In this document: piece after piece, positions 8,755 through 20,228 of the stretch
Layout of the letters: each line of letters begins with the position of its first letter
Position numbering within the stretch: the first letter of the stretch is position 1
Origin: Pythium myriotylum
Taxonomy: Eukaryota > Oomycota > Peronosporomycetes > Pythiales > Pythiaceae
Length of the DNA: 64,000 bases
Assembly (NCBI GenBank): GCA_023091665.1
Contig: JALJCQ010000004.1
Location: forward strand, 1 to 64,000
Direction: 5' to 3'
Notes under the pieces: generated by a model
Database searches by the model: none
The model's input: only the letters and a program-made list of their open reading frames with translations
Told to the model about the DNA's origin: nothing
Program-made: the position numbers and the translations under genes

Positions 8755-9497
8755 AGCCTGGACCACCCCGGACACGGATGACCGTGCCCTTCCAGCGCGC
8801 GAGAACGTGTTTAGCCTTGCTGCTACCCACTCATTTGGAACCATGCCACAGAGTATGGGGTCGTGCAGTGAAGGCTCACGGAGCGGCTGGCTTGGGATGA
8901 TCCCCCTCGAAAGGGTAACAGCGAACGCTTGGCATGTTGCGAGCAAATTCAAGAATGGCCGCCCGGATCGTGCACTATCTGTCTACAACCCATCCCCGAC
9001 CCTCAACCCCAAACCCTACCCTAAACCCTAAACCCAGACGAAAATTTCGGCCAACCCAGTCGAAAAGTTTGTCGAAGGTTCGAGAACGTTCGACCGAACA
9101 TTCGAGAATATTCCCGAGAATGTTCGAGAATGTTCAACCCAGGACGTCGAATATTCTCACGTGTCTCAAGACCCCAGCAGCACAGACACGCAGACCCAGA
9201 ACACTCAAGTTCCTGTCCAGCCCTAGAACCCAGAAGCGTAGGACTCTAGCGTAGGACTTTAGCGTAGGCACCCGGGGGCGAGGTCGGCGGTCTTCCTCAG
9301 TTTTCAATTTTCCACTCAGCACGAAGACGCCCACCGACGAAGACATCAAGTCGAAAGAGCCCCTGCATCTGTAATAGAGCAACTCTTTGGGTCGTAGTTT
9401 CCCTGACCAAGTCTTTGCAAGTCACTTCAAGCCTCTCTAAACCCTAGACCAAGCCCCGCGTGACGAAGCAATTAAGGAAAGACTCTCCATCATCGCC

Positions 9498-10406
9498 ATG
9501 GATCGTAGTCTGCCGCGCCCACTGATGAAGACCACCCTGGAGTATCTGGAGCGCTATAAGAAGCTGCACCGGAAGCTCAGCGCGAAGCAAGAGAGCCTCC
9601 GCAAGATGCAACAACAACGCGAACGCCAAGAAGTACCCAGATCCCTGCGAGTACAGGCCAAGCTTGTTGTCTCCAACGAACTCCAGACGGCCCTTCCAAC
9701 TCGAGTGCTCACGCTGATGAATCAATTCGATGCTCTGAAGCTACAGTTTCAGCACCAAGCCTTCGATCTCATCCTCAGCGTACAGAAAGCCGAACTCGAA
9801 CAACTTGAGCTCCAAGTTCAGAAGCTCCGAGACGATTTCCAAGATCGAGCACTTGAGTACTGCAAGCTCGCATGCAAAGCCGACCCGAACGGCAAGTATG
9901 ACACTATCAACTGGGATGCCATGGAAGAAGAAGATCGAGACGAGAACGCATATGTCGACATCTACCACCATGCCAAGGACGAGTTCGAAGCTCGCCTGAC
10001 CCAGTTTGAGCTTGCGGAACGATACAGCCAAGCTGATGCGAGCATCCGACTCGTCGACAAGCAAGCCAAGCAAGCCGCGGCTGCCGACATGGAGGTGGAA
10101 ACTCCAAACCAGGATCTCGTGAACGTGTTGATTGATCGCAAGCTACAATCGATCAAGAACGAACTACGACAGCTCCGTATCGACCGGAAGGTTCCAAAGC
10201 AACAGGAACGAAAAAACGCCAGAGCTGGCGCGAAGGGTGCGACCGTCAGCAAGAACAAGAAGCACCCTGCACCAAAGGCCGACGCCGCAAAGGGAACTTC
10301 CGCCTCAAACAACGGAAGAAACGGCAACACGCGAAGCGCAAGCAAAAGGAAAAGGAGCAACGCCGCCGACAAACCGCCGCGCGGCGCCAAAACCGCGCGA
10401 TCATAA
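9498..10406 (+). CDS. PLE ORF1, unit 3
   Basis: Identical 302-aa protein; slip site at 10211-10217. Confidence 0.83.
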   Translation: MDRSLPRPLMKTTLEYLERYKKLHRKLSAKQESLRKMQQQRERQEVPRSLRVQAKLVVSNELQTALPTRVLTLMNQFDALKLQFQHQAFDLILSVQKAELEQLELQVQKLRDDFQDRALEYCKLACKADPNGKYDTINWDAMEEEDRDENAYVDIYHHAKDEFEARLTQFELAERYSQADASIRLVDKQAKQAAAADMEVETPNQDLVNVLIDRKLQSIKNELRQLRIDRKVPKQQERKNARAGAKGATVSKNKKHPAPKADAAKGTSASNNGRNGNTRSASKRKRSNAADKPPRGAKTARS

Positions 10407-12331
10407 GACGCGACCGCTCGGATCTCTTCAACGCCAGTTTGATCTTCGGCTGTCGTAGGGCTTGTGATGTGGACGCATTGCCTCGCAATCTCGCGTTCCA
10501 CAATCTCACACCACGTGGCACCAAGATTCCACCAGGTCTGAAGAGACTCCTGGGTCTGAACCTCAAGTTCTGCCCGACACCTCCGCCGCAACGCTCTTCC
10601 CTCTCGCCAGTTACCATCTTCCCCAAACTCGTCCGGTCTCTTCGAATTGCAGTCCAGTTTGCTGACTCCAGCGACCGCGACTACAACTCGAAGATCTACG
10701 TTCCAAACCTTGCTTTCCAGCCAAACCACCCACCACGCCATCAAGAAGATTTACTGGAGTCGATCAAGTCACACGCGACCGAACTCATTGCACAGTATCC
10801 CTTCCGACACAAGTTCAACCTCGACAGCAACCAACGCAACTTGCTACGATTGCTACGAAATGATCCGAACTTGATGGTCGTGCAGGCAGACAAGAACCTC
10901 GGCCCGACGCTCATGCTTCGATCACAGTACACTTCCATGTGTCTTGATCACCTGAGTGACGAGGAGACATACACGCCATTGTATCGTCTTCCCAACGGAC
11001 CAGAGGCCCAGATCCAACGGATCGCAGCCAAAGTGAACCTGATCTACATGCTACTCAACTACCAGTACCGTGAAGATCCAGTCATCCAACGACAAGTTGC
11101 TGTCATCAAGTGTAATCCAAGTTCGTGCAAGTTAGGACGCTTCTATGGCCTGATAAAGCTCCACAAGGAGGATCTCGCCATTCGCCCTATCATTGCCAGC
11201 TGCGGAACACCGACAGCCGGTCTCTCGAAGTGGATCGATTTCCAGTTGCAAGACATGCTCCAGCGACAGCCATCGTACCTTCGAGACTCCGACACGCTGC
11301 TGACTGAACTTCGACAGATTCAGCCCAGCCCCAAGCATCGTTTGTTCACATTTGACGCCATCTCGCTCTACACCAACATCCCCACCAACATCGGCATCGC
11401 AACAATCAAAGCCATGCTCCAAGAAGAGAAGCATCGCTTCGAGAATGTGATCGTCCAAGGTCTCGACTACATCATGAACGAGAACTTGTTCATGTTCGGA
11501 GACTGCGTGTGGAAGCAAATCAAGGGCACCGCCATGGGAACACCATGTGCCCCCACGTACGCATCACTCTACGTAGCGTATCACGAGCGAAGCATCCTTC
11601 GAGAGTTCAGCAACTACATCGTGCTCTACAAGCGCTACATCGACGACGTGTTTTTGATTTGGCAAGACGGAAAAGATCCCCGTGCTTTCGAACTCTTCAA
11701 GATCCGCCTCAACACGATTCCAGGACTTCGCTGGACGTACATGGAACGCGGTCGTGAAGCACCGTTTCTTGACCTCAAAATCCGCCGATCCGACACGAGA
11801 TACGAGACTCGAACTCATGAGAAAGAGCTCAATCTCTATCTCTACATCGCGGCTCAAAGCGCACACCCTCCAGGCGTTCTGAAAGGCCTCATCATCGGCA
11901 TTGTCCAGAAGTATTACCGCCAGAACACCAGGAAGGAAGATTTCCTGTCTCAAGTCAGAGCCTTCTTCCAGCGCCTGGCAGCTCGCGGATACAACTCTAA
12001 CCAGCTTAGAGACCATTTCCGCGACGCCATCGAAAGAATCGCCAAGCTACAAGAAGAAGCACAACAGACGACGCGGCCAACCACGGAACTCGGCAAGCCC
12101 AAGCAAGTCTTCTTGTCTGTGCCTTATGACCCGAACGGCCCAACTCGGAAACAACTACGAGCTATCTATCAAGCCCACCGTATTGAAGACGAGTTCGCAG
12201 CCCACAACATCAAGATCACTGTGTGCTACCGCCGTCCACGGAACCTCCGAGACATACTCTGTCCATCAGAGTTCAGGGCCAACATCTACGACGACCACTT
12301 CAAGAACAGCTCGGAAGATGCCATGCATTAA
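10217..12331 (+). CDS. PLE ORF2 reverse transcriptase, unit 3
   Basis: Identical RT, intact. Confidence 0.88.
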   Translation, partial: RQSWREGCDRQQEQEAPCTKGRRRKGNFRLKQRKKRQHAKRKQKEKEQRRRQTAARRQNRAIIRRDRSDLFNASLIFGCRRACDVDALPRNLAFHNLTPRGTKIPPGLKRLLGLNLKFCPTPPPQRSSLSPVTIFPKLVRSLRIAVQFADSSDRDYNSKIYVPNLAFQPNHPPRHQEDLLESIKSHATELIAQYPFRHKFNLDSNQRNLLRLLRNDPNLMVVQADKNLGPTLMLRSQYTSMCLDHLSDEETYTPLYRLPNGPEAQIQRIAAKVNLIYMLLNYQYREDPVIQRQVAVIKCNPSSCKLGRFYGLIKLHKEDLAIRPIIASCGTPTAGLSKWIDFQLQDMLQRQPSYLRDSDTLLTELRQIQPSPKHRLFTFDAISLYTNIPTNIGIATIKAMLQEEKHRFENVIVQGLDYIMNENLFMFGDCVWKQIKGTAMGTPCAPTYASLYVAYHERSILREFSNYIVLYKRYIDDVFLIWQDGKDPRAFELFKIRLNTIPGLRWTYMERGREAPFLDLKIRRSDTRYETRTHEKELNLYLYIAAQSAHPPGVLKGLIIGIVQKYYRQNTRKEDFLSQVRAFFQRLAARGYNSNQLRDHFRDAIERIAKLQEEAQQTTRPTTELGKPKQVFLSVPYDPNGPTRKQLRAIYQAHRIEDEFAAHNIKITVCYRRPRNLRDILCPSEFRANIYDDHFKNSSEDAMH

Positions 12332-13074
12332 AGCCTGGACCACCCCGGACACGGATGACCGTGCCCTTCCAGCGCGCGAGAACGTGTTTAGCCTTGCTGC
12401 TACCCACTCATTTGGAACCATGCCACAGAGTATGGGGTCGTGCAGTGAAGGCTCACGGAGCGGCTGGCTTGGGATGATCCCCCTCGAAAGGGTAACAGCG
12501 AACGCTTGGCATGTTGCGAGCAAATTCAAGAATGGCCGCCCGGATCGTGCACTATCTGTCTACAACCCATCCCCGACCCTCAACCCCAAACCCTACCCTA
12601 AACCCTAAACCCAGACGAAAATTTCGGCCAACCCAGTCGAAAAGTTTGTCGAAGGTTCGAGAACGTTCGACCGAACATTCGAGAATATTCCCGAGAATGT
12701 TCGAGAATGTTCAACCCAGGACGTCGAATATTCTCACGTGTCTCAAGACCCCAGCAGCACAGACACGCAGACCCAGAACACTCAAGTTCCTGTCCAGCCC
12801 TAGAACCCAGAAGCGTAGGACTCTAGCGTAGGACTTTAGCGTAGGCACCCGGGGGCGAGGTCGGCGGTCTTCCTCAGTTTTCAATTTTCCACTCAGCACG
12901 AAGACGCCCACCGACGAAGACATCAAGTCGAAAGAGCCCCTGCATCTGTAATAGAGCAACTCTTTGGGTCGTAGTTTCCCTGACCAAGTCTTTGCAAGTC
13001 ACTTCAAGCCTCTCTAAACCCTAGACCAAGCCCCGCGTGACGAAGCAATTAAGGAAAGACTCTCCATCATCGCC

Positions 13075-13983
13075 ATGGATCGTAGTCTGCCGCGCCCACT
13101 GATGAAGACCACCCTGGAGTATCTGGAGCGCTATAAGAAGCTGCACCGGAAGCTCAGCGCGAAGCAAGAGAGCCTCCGCAAGATGCAACAACAACGCGAA
13201 CGCCAAGAAGTACCCAGATCCCTGCGAGTACAGGCCAAGCTTGTTGTCTCCAACGAACTCCAGACGGCCCTTCCAACTCGAGTGCTCACGCTGATGAATC
13301 AATTCGATGCTCTGAAGCTACAGTTTCAGCACCAAGCCTTCGATCTCATCCTCAGCGTACAGAAAGCCGAACTCGAACAACTTGAGCTCCAAGTTCAGAA
13401 GCTCCGAGACGATTTCCAAGATCGAGCACTTGAGTACTGCAAGCTCGCATGCAAAGCCGACCCGAACGGCAAGTATGACACTATCAACTGGGATGCCATG
13501 GAAGAAGAAGATCGAGACGAGAACGCATATGTCGACATCTACCACCATGCCAAGGACGAGTTCGAAGCTCGCCTGACCCAGTTTGAGCTTGCGGAACGAT
13601 ACAGCCAAGCTGATGCGAGCATCCGACTCGTCGACAAGCAAGCCAAGCAAGCCGCGGCTGCCGACATGGAGGTGGAAACTCCAAACCAGGATCTCGTGAA
13701 CGTGTTGATTGATCGCAAGCTACAATCGATCAAGAACGAACTACGACAGCTCCGTATCGACCGGAAGGTTCCAAAGCAACAGGAACGAAAAAACGCCAGA
13801 GCTGGCGCGAAGGGTGCGACCGTCAGCAAGAACAAGAAGCACCCTGCACCAAAGGCCGACGCCGCAAAGGGAACTTCCGCCTCAAACAACGGAAGAAACG
13901 GCAACACGCGAAGCGCAAGCAAAAGGAAAAGGAGCAACGCCGCCGACAAACCGCCGCGCGGCGCCAAAACCGCGCGATCATAA
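13075..13983 (+). CDS. PLE ORF1, unit 4
   Basis: Identical 302-aa protein; slip site at 13788-13794. Confidence 0.83.
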   Translation: MDRSLPRPLMKTTLEYLERYKKLHRKLSAKQESLRKMQQQRERQEVPRSLRVQAKLVVSNELQTALPTRVLTLMNQFDALKLQFQHQAFDLILSVQKAELEQLELQVQKLRDDFQDRALEYCKLACKADPNGKYDTINWDAMEEEDRDENAYVDIYHHAKDEFEARLTQFELAERYSQADASIRLVDKQAKQAAAADMEVETPNQDLVNVLIDRKLQSIKNELRQLRIDRKVPKQQERKNARAGAKGATVSKNKKHPAPKADAAKGTSASNNGRNGNTRSASKRKRSNAADKPPRGAKTARS

Positions 13984-15908
13984 GACGCGACCGCTCGGAT
14001 CTCTTCAACGCCAGTTTGATCTTCGGCTGTCGTAGGGCTTGTGATGTGGACGCATTGCCTCGCAATCTCGCGTTCCACAATCTCACACCACGTGGCACCA
14101 AGATTCCACCAGGTCTGAAGAGACTCCTGGGTCTGAACCTCAAGTTCTGCCCGACACCTCCGCCGCAACGCTCTTCCCTCTCGCCAGTTACCATCTTCCC
14201 CAAACTCGTCCGGTCTCTTCGAATTGCAGTCCAGTTTGCTGACTCCAGCGACCGCGACTACAACTCGAAGATCTACGTTCCAAACCTTGCTTTCCAGCCA
14301 AACCACCCACCACGCCATCAAGAAGATTTACTGGAGTCGATCAAGTCACACGCGACCGAACTCATTGCACAGTATCCCTTCCGACACAAGTTCAACCTCG
14401 ACAGCAACCAACGCAACTTGCTACGATTGCTACGAAATGATCCGAACTTGATGGTCGTGCAGGCAGACAAGAACCTCGGCCCGACGCTCATGCTTCGATC
14501 ACAGTACACTTCCATGTGTCTTGATCACCTGAGTGACGAGGAGACATACACGCCATTGTATCGTCTTCCCAACGGACCAGAGGCCCAGATCCAACGGATC
14601 GCAGCCAAAGTGAACCTGATCTACATGCTACTCAACTACCAGTACCGTGAAGATCCAGTCATCCAACGACAAGTTGCTGTCATCAAGTGTAATCCAAGTT
14701 CGTGCAAGTTAGGACGCTTCTATGGCCTGATAAAGCTCCACAAGGAGGATCTCGCCATTCGCCCTATCATTGCCAGCTGCGGAACACCGACAGCCGGTCT
14801 CTCGAAGTGGATCGATTTCCAGTTGCAAGACATGCTCCAGCGACAGCCATCGTACCTTCGAGACTCCGACACGCTGCTGACTGAACTTCGACAGATTCAG
14901 CCCAGCCCCAAGCATCGTTTGTTCACATTTGACGCCATCTCGCTCTACACCAACATCCCCACCAACATCGGCATCGCAACAATCAAAGCCATGCTCCAAG
15001 AAGAGAAGCATCGCTTCGAGAATGTGATCGTCCAAGGTCTCGACTACATCATGAACGAGAACTTGTTCATGTTCGGAGACTGCGTGTGGAAGCAAATCAA
15101 GGGCACCGCCATGGGAACACCATGTGCCCCCACGTACGCATCACTCTACGTAGCGTATCACGAGCGAAGCATCCTTCGAGAGTTCAGCAACTACATCGTG
15201 CTCTACAAGCGCTACATCGACGACGTGTTTTTGATTTGGCAAGACGGAAAAGATCCCCGTGCTTTCGAACTCTTCAAGATCCGCCTCAACACGATTCCAG
15301 GACTTCGCTGGACGTACATGGAACGCGGTCGTGAAGCACCGTTTCTTGACCTCAAAATCCGCCGATCCGACACGAGATACGAGACTCGAACTCATGAGAA
15401 AGAGCTCAATCTCTATCTCTACATCGCGGCTCAAAGCGCACACCCTCCAGGCGTTCTGAAAGGCCTCATCATCGGCATTGTCCAGAAGTATTACCGCCAG
15501 AACACCAGGAAGGAAGATTTCCTGTCTCAAGTCAGAGCCTTCTTCCAGCGCCTGGCAGCTCGCGGATACAACTCTAACCAGCTTAGAGACCATTTCCGCG
15601 ACGCCATCGAAAGAATCGCCAAGCTACAAGAAGAAGCACAACAGACGACGCGGCCAACCACGGAACTCGGCAAGCCCAAGCAAGTCTTCTTGTCTGTGCC
15701 TTATGACCCGAACGGCCCAACTCGGAAACAACTACGAGCTATCTATCAAGCCCACCGTATTGAAGACGAGTTCGCAGCCCACAACATCAAGATCACTGTG
15801 TGCTACCGCCGTCCACGGAACCTCCGAGACATACTCTGTCCATCAGAGTTCAGGGCCAACATCTACGACGACCACTTCAAGAACAGCTCGGAAGATGCCA
15901 TGCATTAA
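13794..15908 (+). CDS. PLE ORF2 reverse transcriptase, unit 4
   Basis: Identical RT, intact. Confidence 0.88.
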   Translation, partial: RQSWREGCDRQQEQEAPCTKGRRRKGNFRLKQRKKRQHAKRKQKEKEQRRRQTAARRQNRAIIRRDRSDLFNASLIFGCRRACDVDALPRNLAFHNLTPRGTKIPPGLKRLLGLNLKFCPTPPPQRSSLSPVTIFPKLVRSLRIAVQFADSSDRDYNSKIYVPNLAFQPNHPPRHQEDLLESIKSHATELIAQYPFRHKFNLDSNQRNLLRLLRNDPNLMVVQADKNLGPTLMLRSQYTSMCLDHLSDEETYTPLYRLPNGPEAQIQRIAAKVNLIYMLLNYQYREDPVIQRQVAVIKCNPSSCKLGRFYGLIKLHKEDLAIRPIIASCGTPTAGLSKWIDFQLQDMLQRQPSYLRDSDTLLTELRQIQPSPKHRLFTFDAISLYTNIPTNIGIATIKAMLQEEKHRFENVIVQGLDYIMNENLFMFGDCVWKQIKGTAMGTPCAPTYASLYVAYHERSILREFSNYIVLYKRYIDDVFLIWQDGKDPRAFELFKIRLNTIPGLRWTYMERGREAPFLDLKIRRSDTRYETRTHEKELNLYLYIAAQSAHPPGVLKGLIIGIVQKYYRQNTRKEDFLSQVRAFFQRLAARGYNSNQLRDHFRDAIERIAKLQEEAQQTTRPTTELGKPKQVFLSVPYDPNGPTRKQLRAIYQAHRIEDEFAAHNIKITVCYRRPRNLRDILCPSEFRANIYDDHFKNSSEDAMH

Positions 15909-16651
15909 AGCCTGGACCACCCCGGACACGGATGACCGTGCCCTTCCAGCGCGCGAGAACGTGTTTAGCCTTGCTGCTACCCACTCATTTGGAACCATGC
16001 CACAGAGTATGGGGTCGTGCAGTGAAGGCTCACGGAGCGGCTGGCTTGGGATGATCCCCCTCGAAAGGGTAACAGCGAACGCTTGGCATGTTGCGAGCAA
16101 ATTCAAGAATGGCCGCCCGGATCGTGCACTATCTGTCTACAACCCATCCCCGACCCTCAACCCCAAACCCTACCCTAAACCCTAAACCCAGACGAAAATT
16201 TCGGCCAACCCAGTCGAAAAGTTTGTCGAAGGTTCGAGAACGTTCGACCGAACATTCGAGAATATTCCCGAGAATGTTCGAGAATGTTCAACCCAGGACG
16301 TCGAATATTCTCACGTGTCTCAAGACCCCAGCAGCACAGACACGCAGACCCAGAACACTCAAGTTCCTGTCCAGCCCTAGAACCCAGAAGCGTAGGACTC
16401 TAGCGTAGGACTTTAGCGTAGGCACCCGGGGGCGAGGTCGGCGGTCTTCCTCAGTTTTCAATTTTCCACTCAGCACGAAGACGCCCACCGACGAAGACAT
16501 CAAGTCGAAAGAGCCCCTGCATCTGTAATAGAGCAACTCTTTGGGTCGTAGTTTCCCTGACCAAGTCTTTGCAAGTCACTTCAAGCCTCTCTAAACCCTA
16601 GACCAAGCCCCGCGTGACGAAGCAATTAAGGAAAGACTCTCCATCATCGCC

Positions 16652-17560
16652 ATGGATCGTAGTCTGCCGCGCCCACTGATGAAGACCACCCTGGAGTATC
16701 TGGAGCGCTATAAGAAGCTGCACCGGAAGCTCAGCGCGAAGCAAGAGAGCCTCCGCAAGATGCAACAACAACGCGAACGCCAAGAAGTACCCAGATCCCT
16801 GCGAGTACAGGCCAAGCTTGTTGTCTCCAACGAACTCCAGACGGCCCTTCCAACTCGAGTGCTCACGCTGATGAATCAATTCGATGCTCTGAAGCTACAG
16901 TTTCAGCACCAAGCCTTCGATCTCATCCTCAGCGTACAGAAAGCCGAACTCGAACAACTTGAGCTCCAAGTTCAGAAGCTCCGAGACGATTTCCAAGATC
17001 GAGCACTTGAGTACTGCAAGCTCGCATGCAAAGCCGACCCGAACGGCAAGTATGACACTATCAACTGGGATGCCATGGAAGAAGAAGATCGAGACGAGAA
17101 CGCATATGTCGACATCTACCACCATGCCAAGGACGAGTTCGAAGCTCGCCTGACCCAGTTTGAGCTTGCGGAACGATACAGCCAAGCTGATGCGAGCATC
17201 CGACTCGTCGACAAGCAAGCCAAGCAAGCCGCGGCTGCCGACATGGAGGTGGAAACTCCAAACCAGGATCTCGTGAACGTGTTGATTGATCGCAAGCTAC
17301 AATCGATCAAGAACGAACTACGACAGCTCCGTATCGACCGGAAGGTTCCAAAGCAACAGGAACGAAAAAACGCCAGAGCTGGCGCGAAGGGTGCGACCGT
17401 CAGCAAGAACAAGAAGCACCCTGCACCAAAGGCCGACGCCGCAAAGGGAACTTCCGCCTCAAACAACGGAAGAAACGGCAACACGCGAAGCGCAAGCAAA
17501 AGGAAAAGGAGCAACGCCGCCGACAAACCGCCGCGCGGCGCCAAAACCGCGCGATCATAA
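16652..17560 (+). CDS. PLE ORF1, unit 5
   Basis: Identical 302-aa protein; slip site at 17365-17371. Confidence 0.83.
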   Translation: MDRSLPRPLMKTTLEYLERYKKLHRKLSAKQESLRKMQQQRERQEVPRSLRVQAKLVVSNELQTALPTRVLTLMNQFDALKLQFQHQAFDLILSVQKAELEQLELQVQKLRDDFQDRALEYCKLACKADPNGKYDTINWDAMEEEDRDENAYVDIYHHAKDEFEARLTQFELAERYSQADASIRLVDKQAKQAAAADMEVETPNQDLVNVLIDRKLQSIKNELRQLRIDRKVPKQQERKNARAGAKGATVSKNKKHPAPKADAAKGTSASNNGRNGNTRSASKRKRSNAADKPPRGAKTARS

Positions 17561-19485
17561 GACGCGACCGCTCGGATCTCTTCAACGCCAGTTTGATCTT
17601 CGGCTGTCGTAGGGCTTGTGATGTGGACGCATTGCCTCGCAATCTCGCGTTCCACAATCTCACACCACGTGGCACCAAGATTCCACCAGGTCTGAAGAGA
17701 CTCCTGGGTCTGAACCTCAAGTTCTGCCCGACACCTCCGCCGCAACGCTCTTCCCTCTCGCCAGTTACCATCTTCCCCAAACTCGTCCGGTCTCTTCGAA
17801 TTGCAGTCCAGTTTGCTGACTCCAGCGACCGCGACTACAACTCGAAGATCTACGTTCCAAACCTTGCTTTCCAGCCAAACCACCCACCACGCCATCAAGA
17901 AGATTTACTGGAGTCGATCAAGTCACACGCGACCGAACTCATTGCACAGTATCCCTTCCGACACAAGTTCAACCTCGACAGCAACCAACGCAACTTGCTA
18001 CGATTGCTACGAAATGATCCGAACTTGATGGTCGTGCAGGCAGACAAGAACCTCGGCCCGACGCTCATGCTTCGATCACAGTACACTTCCATGTGTCTTG
18101 ATCACCTGAGTGACGAGGAGACATACACGCCATTGTATCGTCTTCCCAACGGACCAGAGGCCCAGATCCAACGGATCGCAGCCAAAGTGAACCTGATCTA
18201 CATGCTACTCAACTACCAGTACCGTGAAGATCCAGTCATCCAACGACAAGTTGCTGTCATCAAGTGTAATCCAAGTTCGTGCAAGTTAGGACGCTTCTAT
18301 GGCCTGATAAAGCTCCACAAGGAGGATCTCGCCATTCGCCCTATCATTGCCAGCTGCGGAACACCGACAGCCGGTCTCTCGAAGTGGATCGATTTCCAGT
18401 TGCAAGACATGCTCCAGCGACAGCCATCGTACCTTCGAGACTCCGACACGCTGCTGACTGAACTTCGACAGATTCAGCCCAGCCCCAAGCATCGTTTGTT
18501 CACATTTGACGCCATCTCGCTCTACACCAACATCCCCACCAACATCGGCATCGCAACAATCAAAGCCATGCTCCAAGAAGAGAAGCATCGCTTCGAGAAT
18601 GTGATCGTCCAAGGTCTCGACTACATCATGAACGAGAACTTGTTCATGTTCGGAGACTGCGTGTGGAAGCAAATCAAGGGCACCGCCATGGGAACACCAT
18701 GTGCCCCCACGTACGCATCACTCTACGTAGCGTATCACGAGCGAAGCATCCTTCGAGAGTTCAGCAACTACATCGTGCTCTACAAGCGCTACATCGACGA
18801 CGTGTTTTTGATTTGGCAAGACGGAAAAGATCCCCGTGCTTTCGAACTCTTCAAGATCCGCCTCAACACGATTCCAGGACTTCGCTGGACGTACATGGAA
18901 CGCGGTCGTGAAGCACCGTTTCTTGACCTCAAAATCCGCCGATCCGACACGAGATACGAGACTCGAACTCATGAGAAAGAGCTCAATCTCTATCTCTACA
19001 TCGCGGCTCAAAGCGCACACCCTCCAGGCGTTCTGAAAGGCCTCATCATCGGCATTGTCCAGAAGTATTACCGCCAGAACACCAGGAAGGAAGATTTCCT
19101 GTCTCAAGTCAGAGCCTTCTTCCAGCGCCTGGCAGCTCGCGGATACAACTCTAACCAGCTTAGAGACCATTTCCGCGACGCCATCGAAAGAATCGCCAAG
19201 CTACAAGAAGAAGCACAACAGACGACGCGGCCAACCACGGAACTCGGCAAGCCCAAGCAAGTCTTCTTGTCTGTGCCTTATGACCCGAACGGCCCAACTC
19301 GGAAACAACTACGAGCTATCTATCAAGCCCACCGTATTGAAGACGAGTTCGCAGCCCACAACATCAAGATCACTGTGTGCTACCGCCGTCCACGGAACCT
19401 CCGAGACATACTCTGTCCATCAGAGTTCAGGGCCAACATCTACGACGACCACTTCAAGAACAGCTCGGAAGATGCCATGCATTAA
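17371..19485 (+). CDS. PLE ORF2 reverse transcriptase, unit 5
   Basis: Identical RT, intact. Confidence 0.88.
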   Translation, partial: RQSWREGCDRQQEQEAPCTKGRRRKGNFRLKQRKKRQHAKRKQKEKEQRRRQTAARRQNRAIIRRDRSDLFNASLIFGCRRACDVDALPRNLAFHNLTPRGTKIPPGLKRLLGLNLKFCPTPPPQRSSLSPVTIFPKLVRSLRIAVQFADSSDRDYNSKIYVPNLAFQPNHPPRHQEDLLESIKSHATELIAQYPFRHKFNLDSNQRNLLRLLRNDPNLMVVQADKNLGPTLMLRSQYTSMCLDHLSDEETYTPLYRLPNGPEAQIQRIAAKVNLIYMLLNYQYREDPVIQRQVAVIKCNPSSCKLGRFYGLIKLHKEDLAIRPIIASCGTPTAGLSKWIDFQLQDMLQRQPSYLRDSDTLLTELRQIQPSPKHRLFTFDAISLYTNIPTNIGIATIKAMLQEEKHRFENVIVQGLDYIMNENLFMFGDCVWKQIKGTAMGTPCAPTYASLYVAYHERSILREFSNYIVLYKRYIDDVFLIWQDGKDPRAFELFKIRLNTIPGLRWTYMERGREAPFLDLKIRRSDTRYETRTHEKELNLYLYIAAQSAHPPGVLKGLIIGIVQKYYRQNTRKEDFLSQVRAFFQRLAARGYNSNQLRDHFRDAIERIAKLQEEAQQTTRPTTELGKPKQVFLSVPYDPNGPTRKQLRAIYQAHRIEDEFAAHNIKITVCYRRPRNLRDILCPSEFRANIYDDHFKNSSEDAMH

Positions 19486-20228
19486 AGCCTGGACCACCCC
19501 GGACACGGATGACCGTGCCCTTCCAGCGCGCGAGAACGTGTTTAGCCTTGCTGCTACCCACTCATTTGGAACCATGCCACAGAGTATGGGGTCGTGCAGT
19601 GAAGGCTCACGGAGCGGCTGGCTTGGGATGATCCCCCTCGAAAGGGTAACAGCGAACGCTTGGCATGTTGCGAGCAAATTCAAGAATGGCCGCCCGGATC
19701 GTGCACTATCTGTCTACAACCCATCCCCGACCCTCAACCCCAAACCCTACCCTAAACCCTAAACCCAGACGAAAATTTCGGCCAACCCAGTCGAAAAGTT
19801 TGTCGAAGGTTCGAGAACGTTCGACCGAACATTCGAGAATATTCCCGAGAATGTTCGAGAATGTTCAACCCAGGACGTCGAATATTCTCACGTGTCTCAA
19901 GACCCCAGCAGCACAGACACGCAGACCCAGAACACTCAAGTTCCTGTCCAGCCCTAGAACCCAGAAGCGTAGGACTCTAGCGTAGGACTTTAGCGTAGGC
20001 ACCCGGGGGCGAGGTCGGCGGTCTTCCTCAGTTTTCAATTTTCCACTCAGCACGAAGACGCCCACCGACGAAGACATCAAGTCGAAAGAGCCCCTGCATC
20101 TGTAATAGAGCAACTCTTTGGGTCGTAGTTTCCCTGACCAAGTCTTTGCAAGTCACTTCAAGCCTCTCTAAACCCTAGACCAAGCCCCGCGTGACGAAGC
20201 AATTAAGGAAAGACTCTCCATCATCGCC

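Larger units (their letters stand above)
5869..9445 (+). mobile_element. Full-length telomeric PLE (unit 2)
   Basis: Same 3577-bp layout as the unit at 2292; heat-shock-type boxes at 9074-9156 and hammerhead-like fold at 9329-9392. Confidence 0.93.
9446..13022 (+). mobile_element. Full-length telomeric PLE (unit 3)
   Basis: Same layout; 3' boxes at 12651-12733, hammerhead-like fold at 12906-12969. Confidence 0.93.
13023..16599 (+). mobile_element. Full-length telomeric PLE (unit 4)
   Basis: Same layout; 3' boxes at 16228-16310, hammerhead-like fold at 16483-16546. Confidence 0.93.
16600..20176 (+). mobile_element. Full-length telomeric PLE (unit 5)
   Basis: Same layout; 3' boxes at 19805-19887, hammerhead-like fold at 20060-20123. 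Confidence 0.93.
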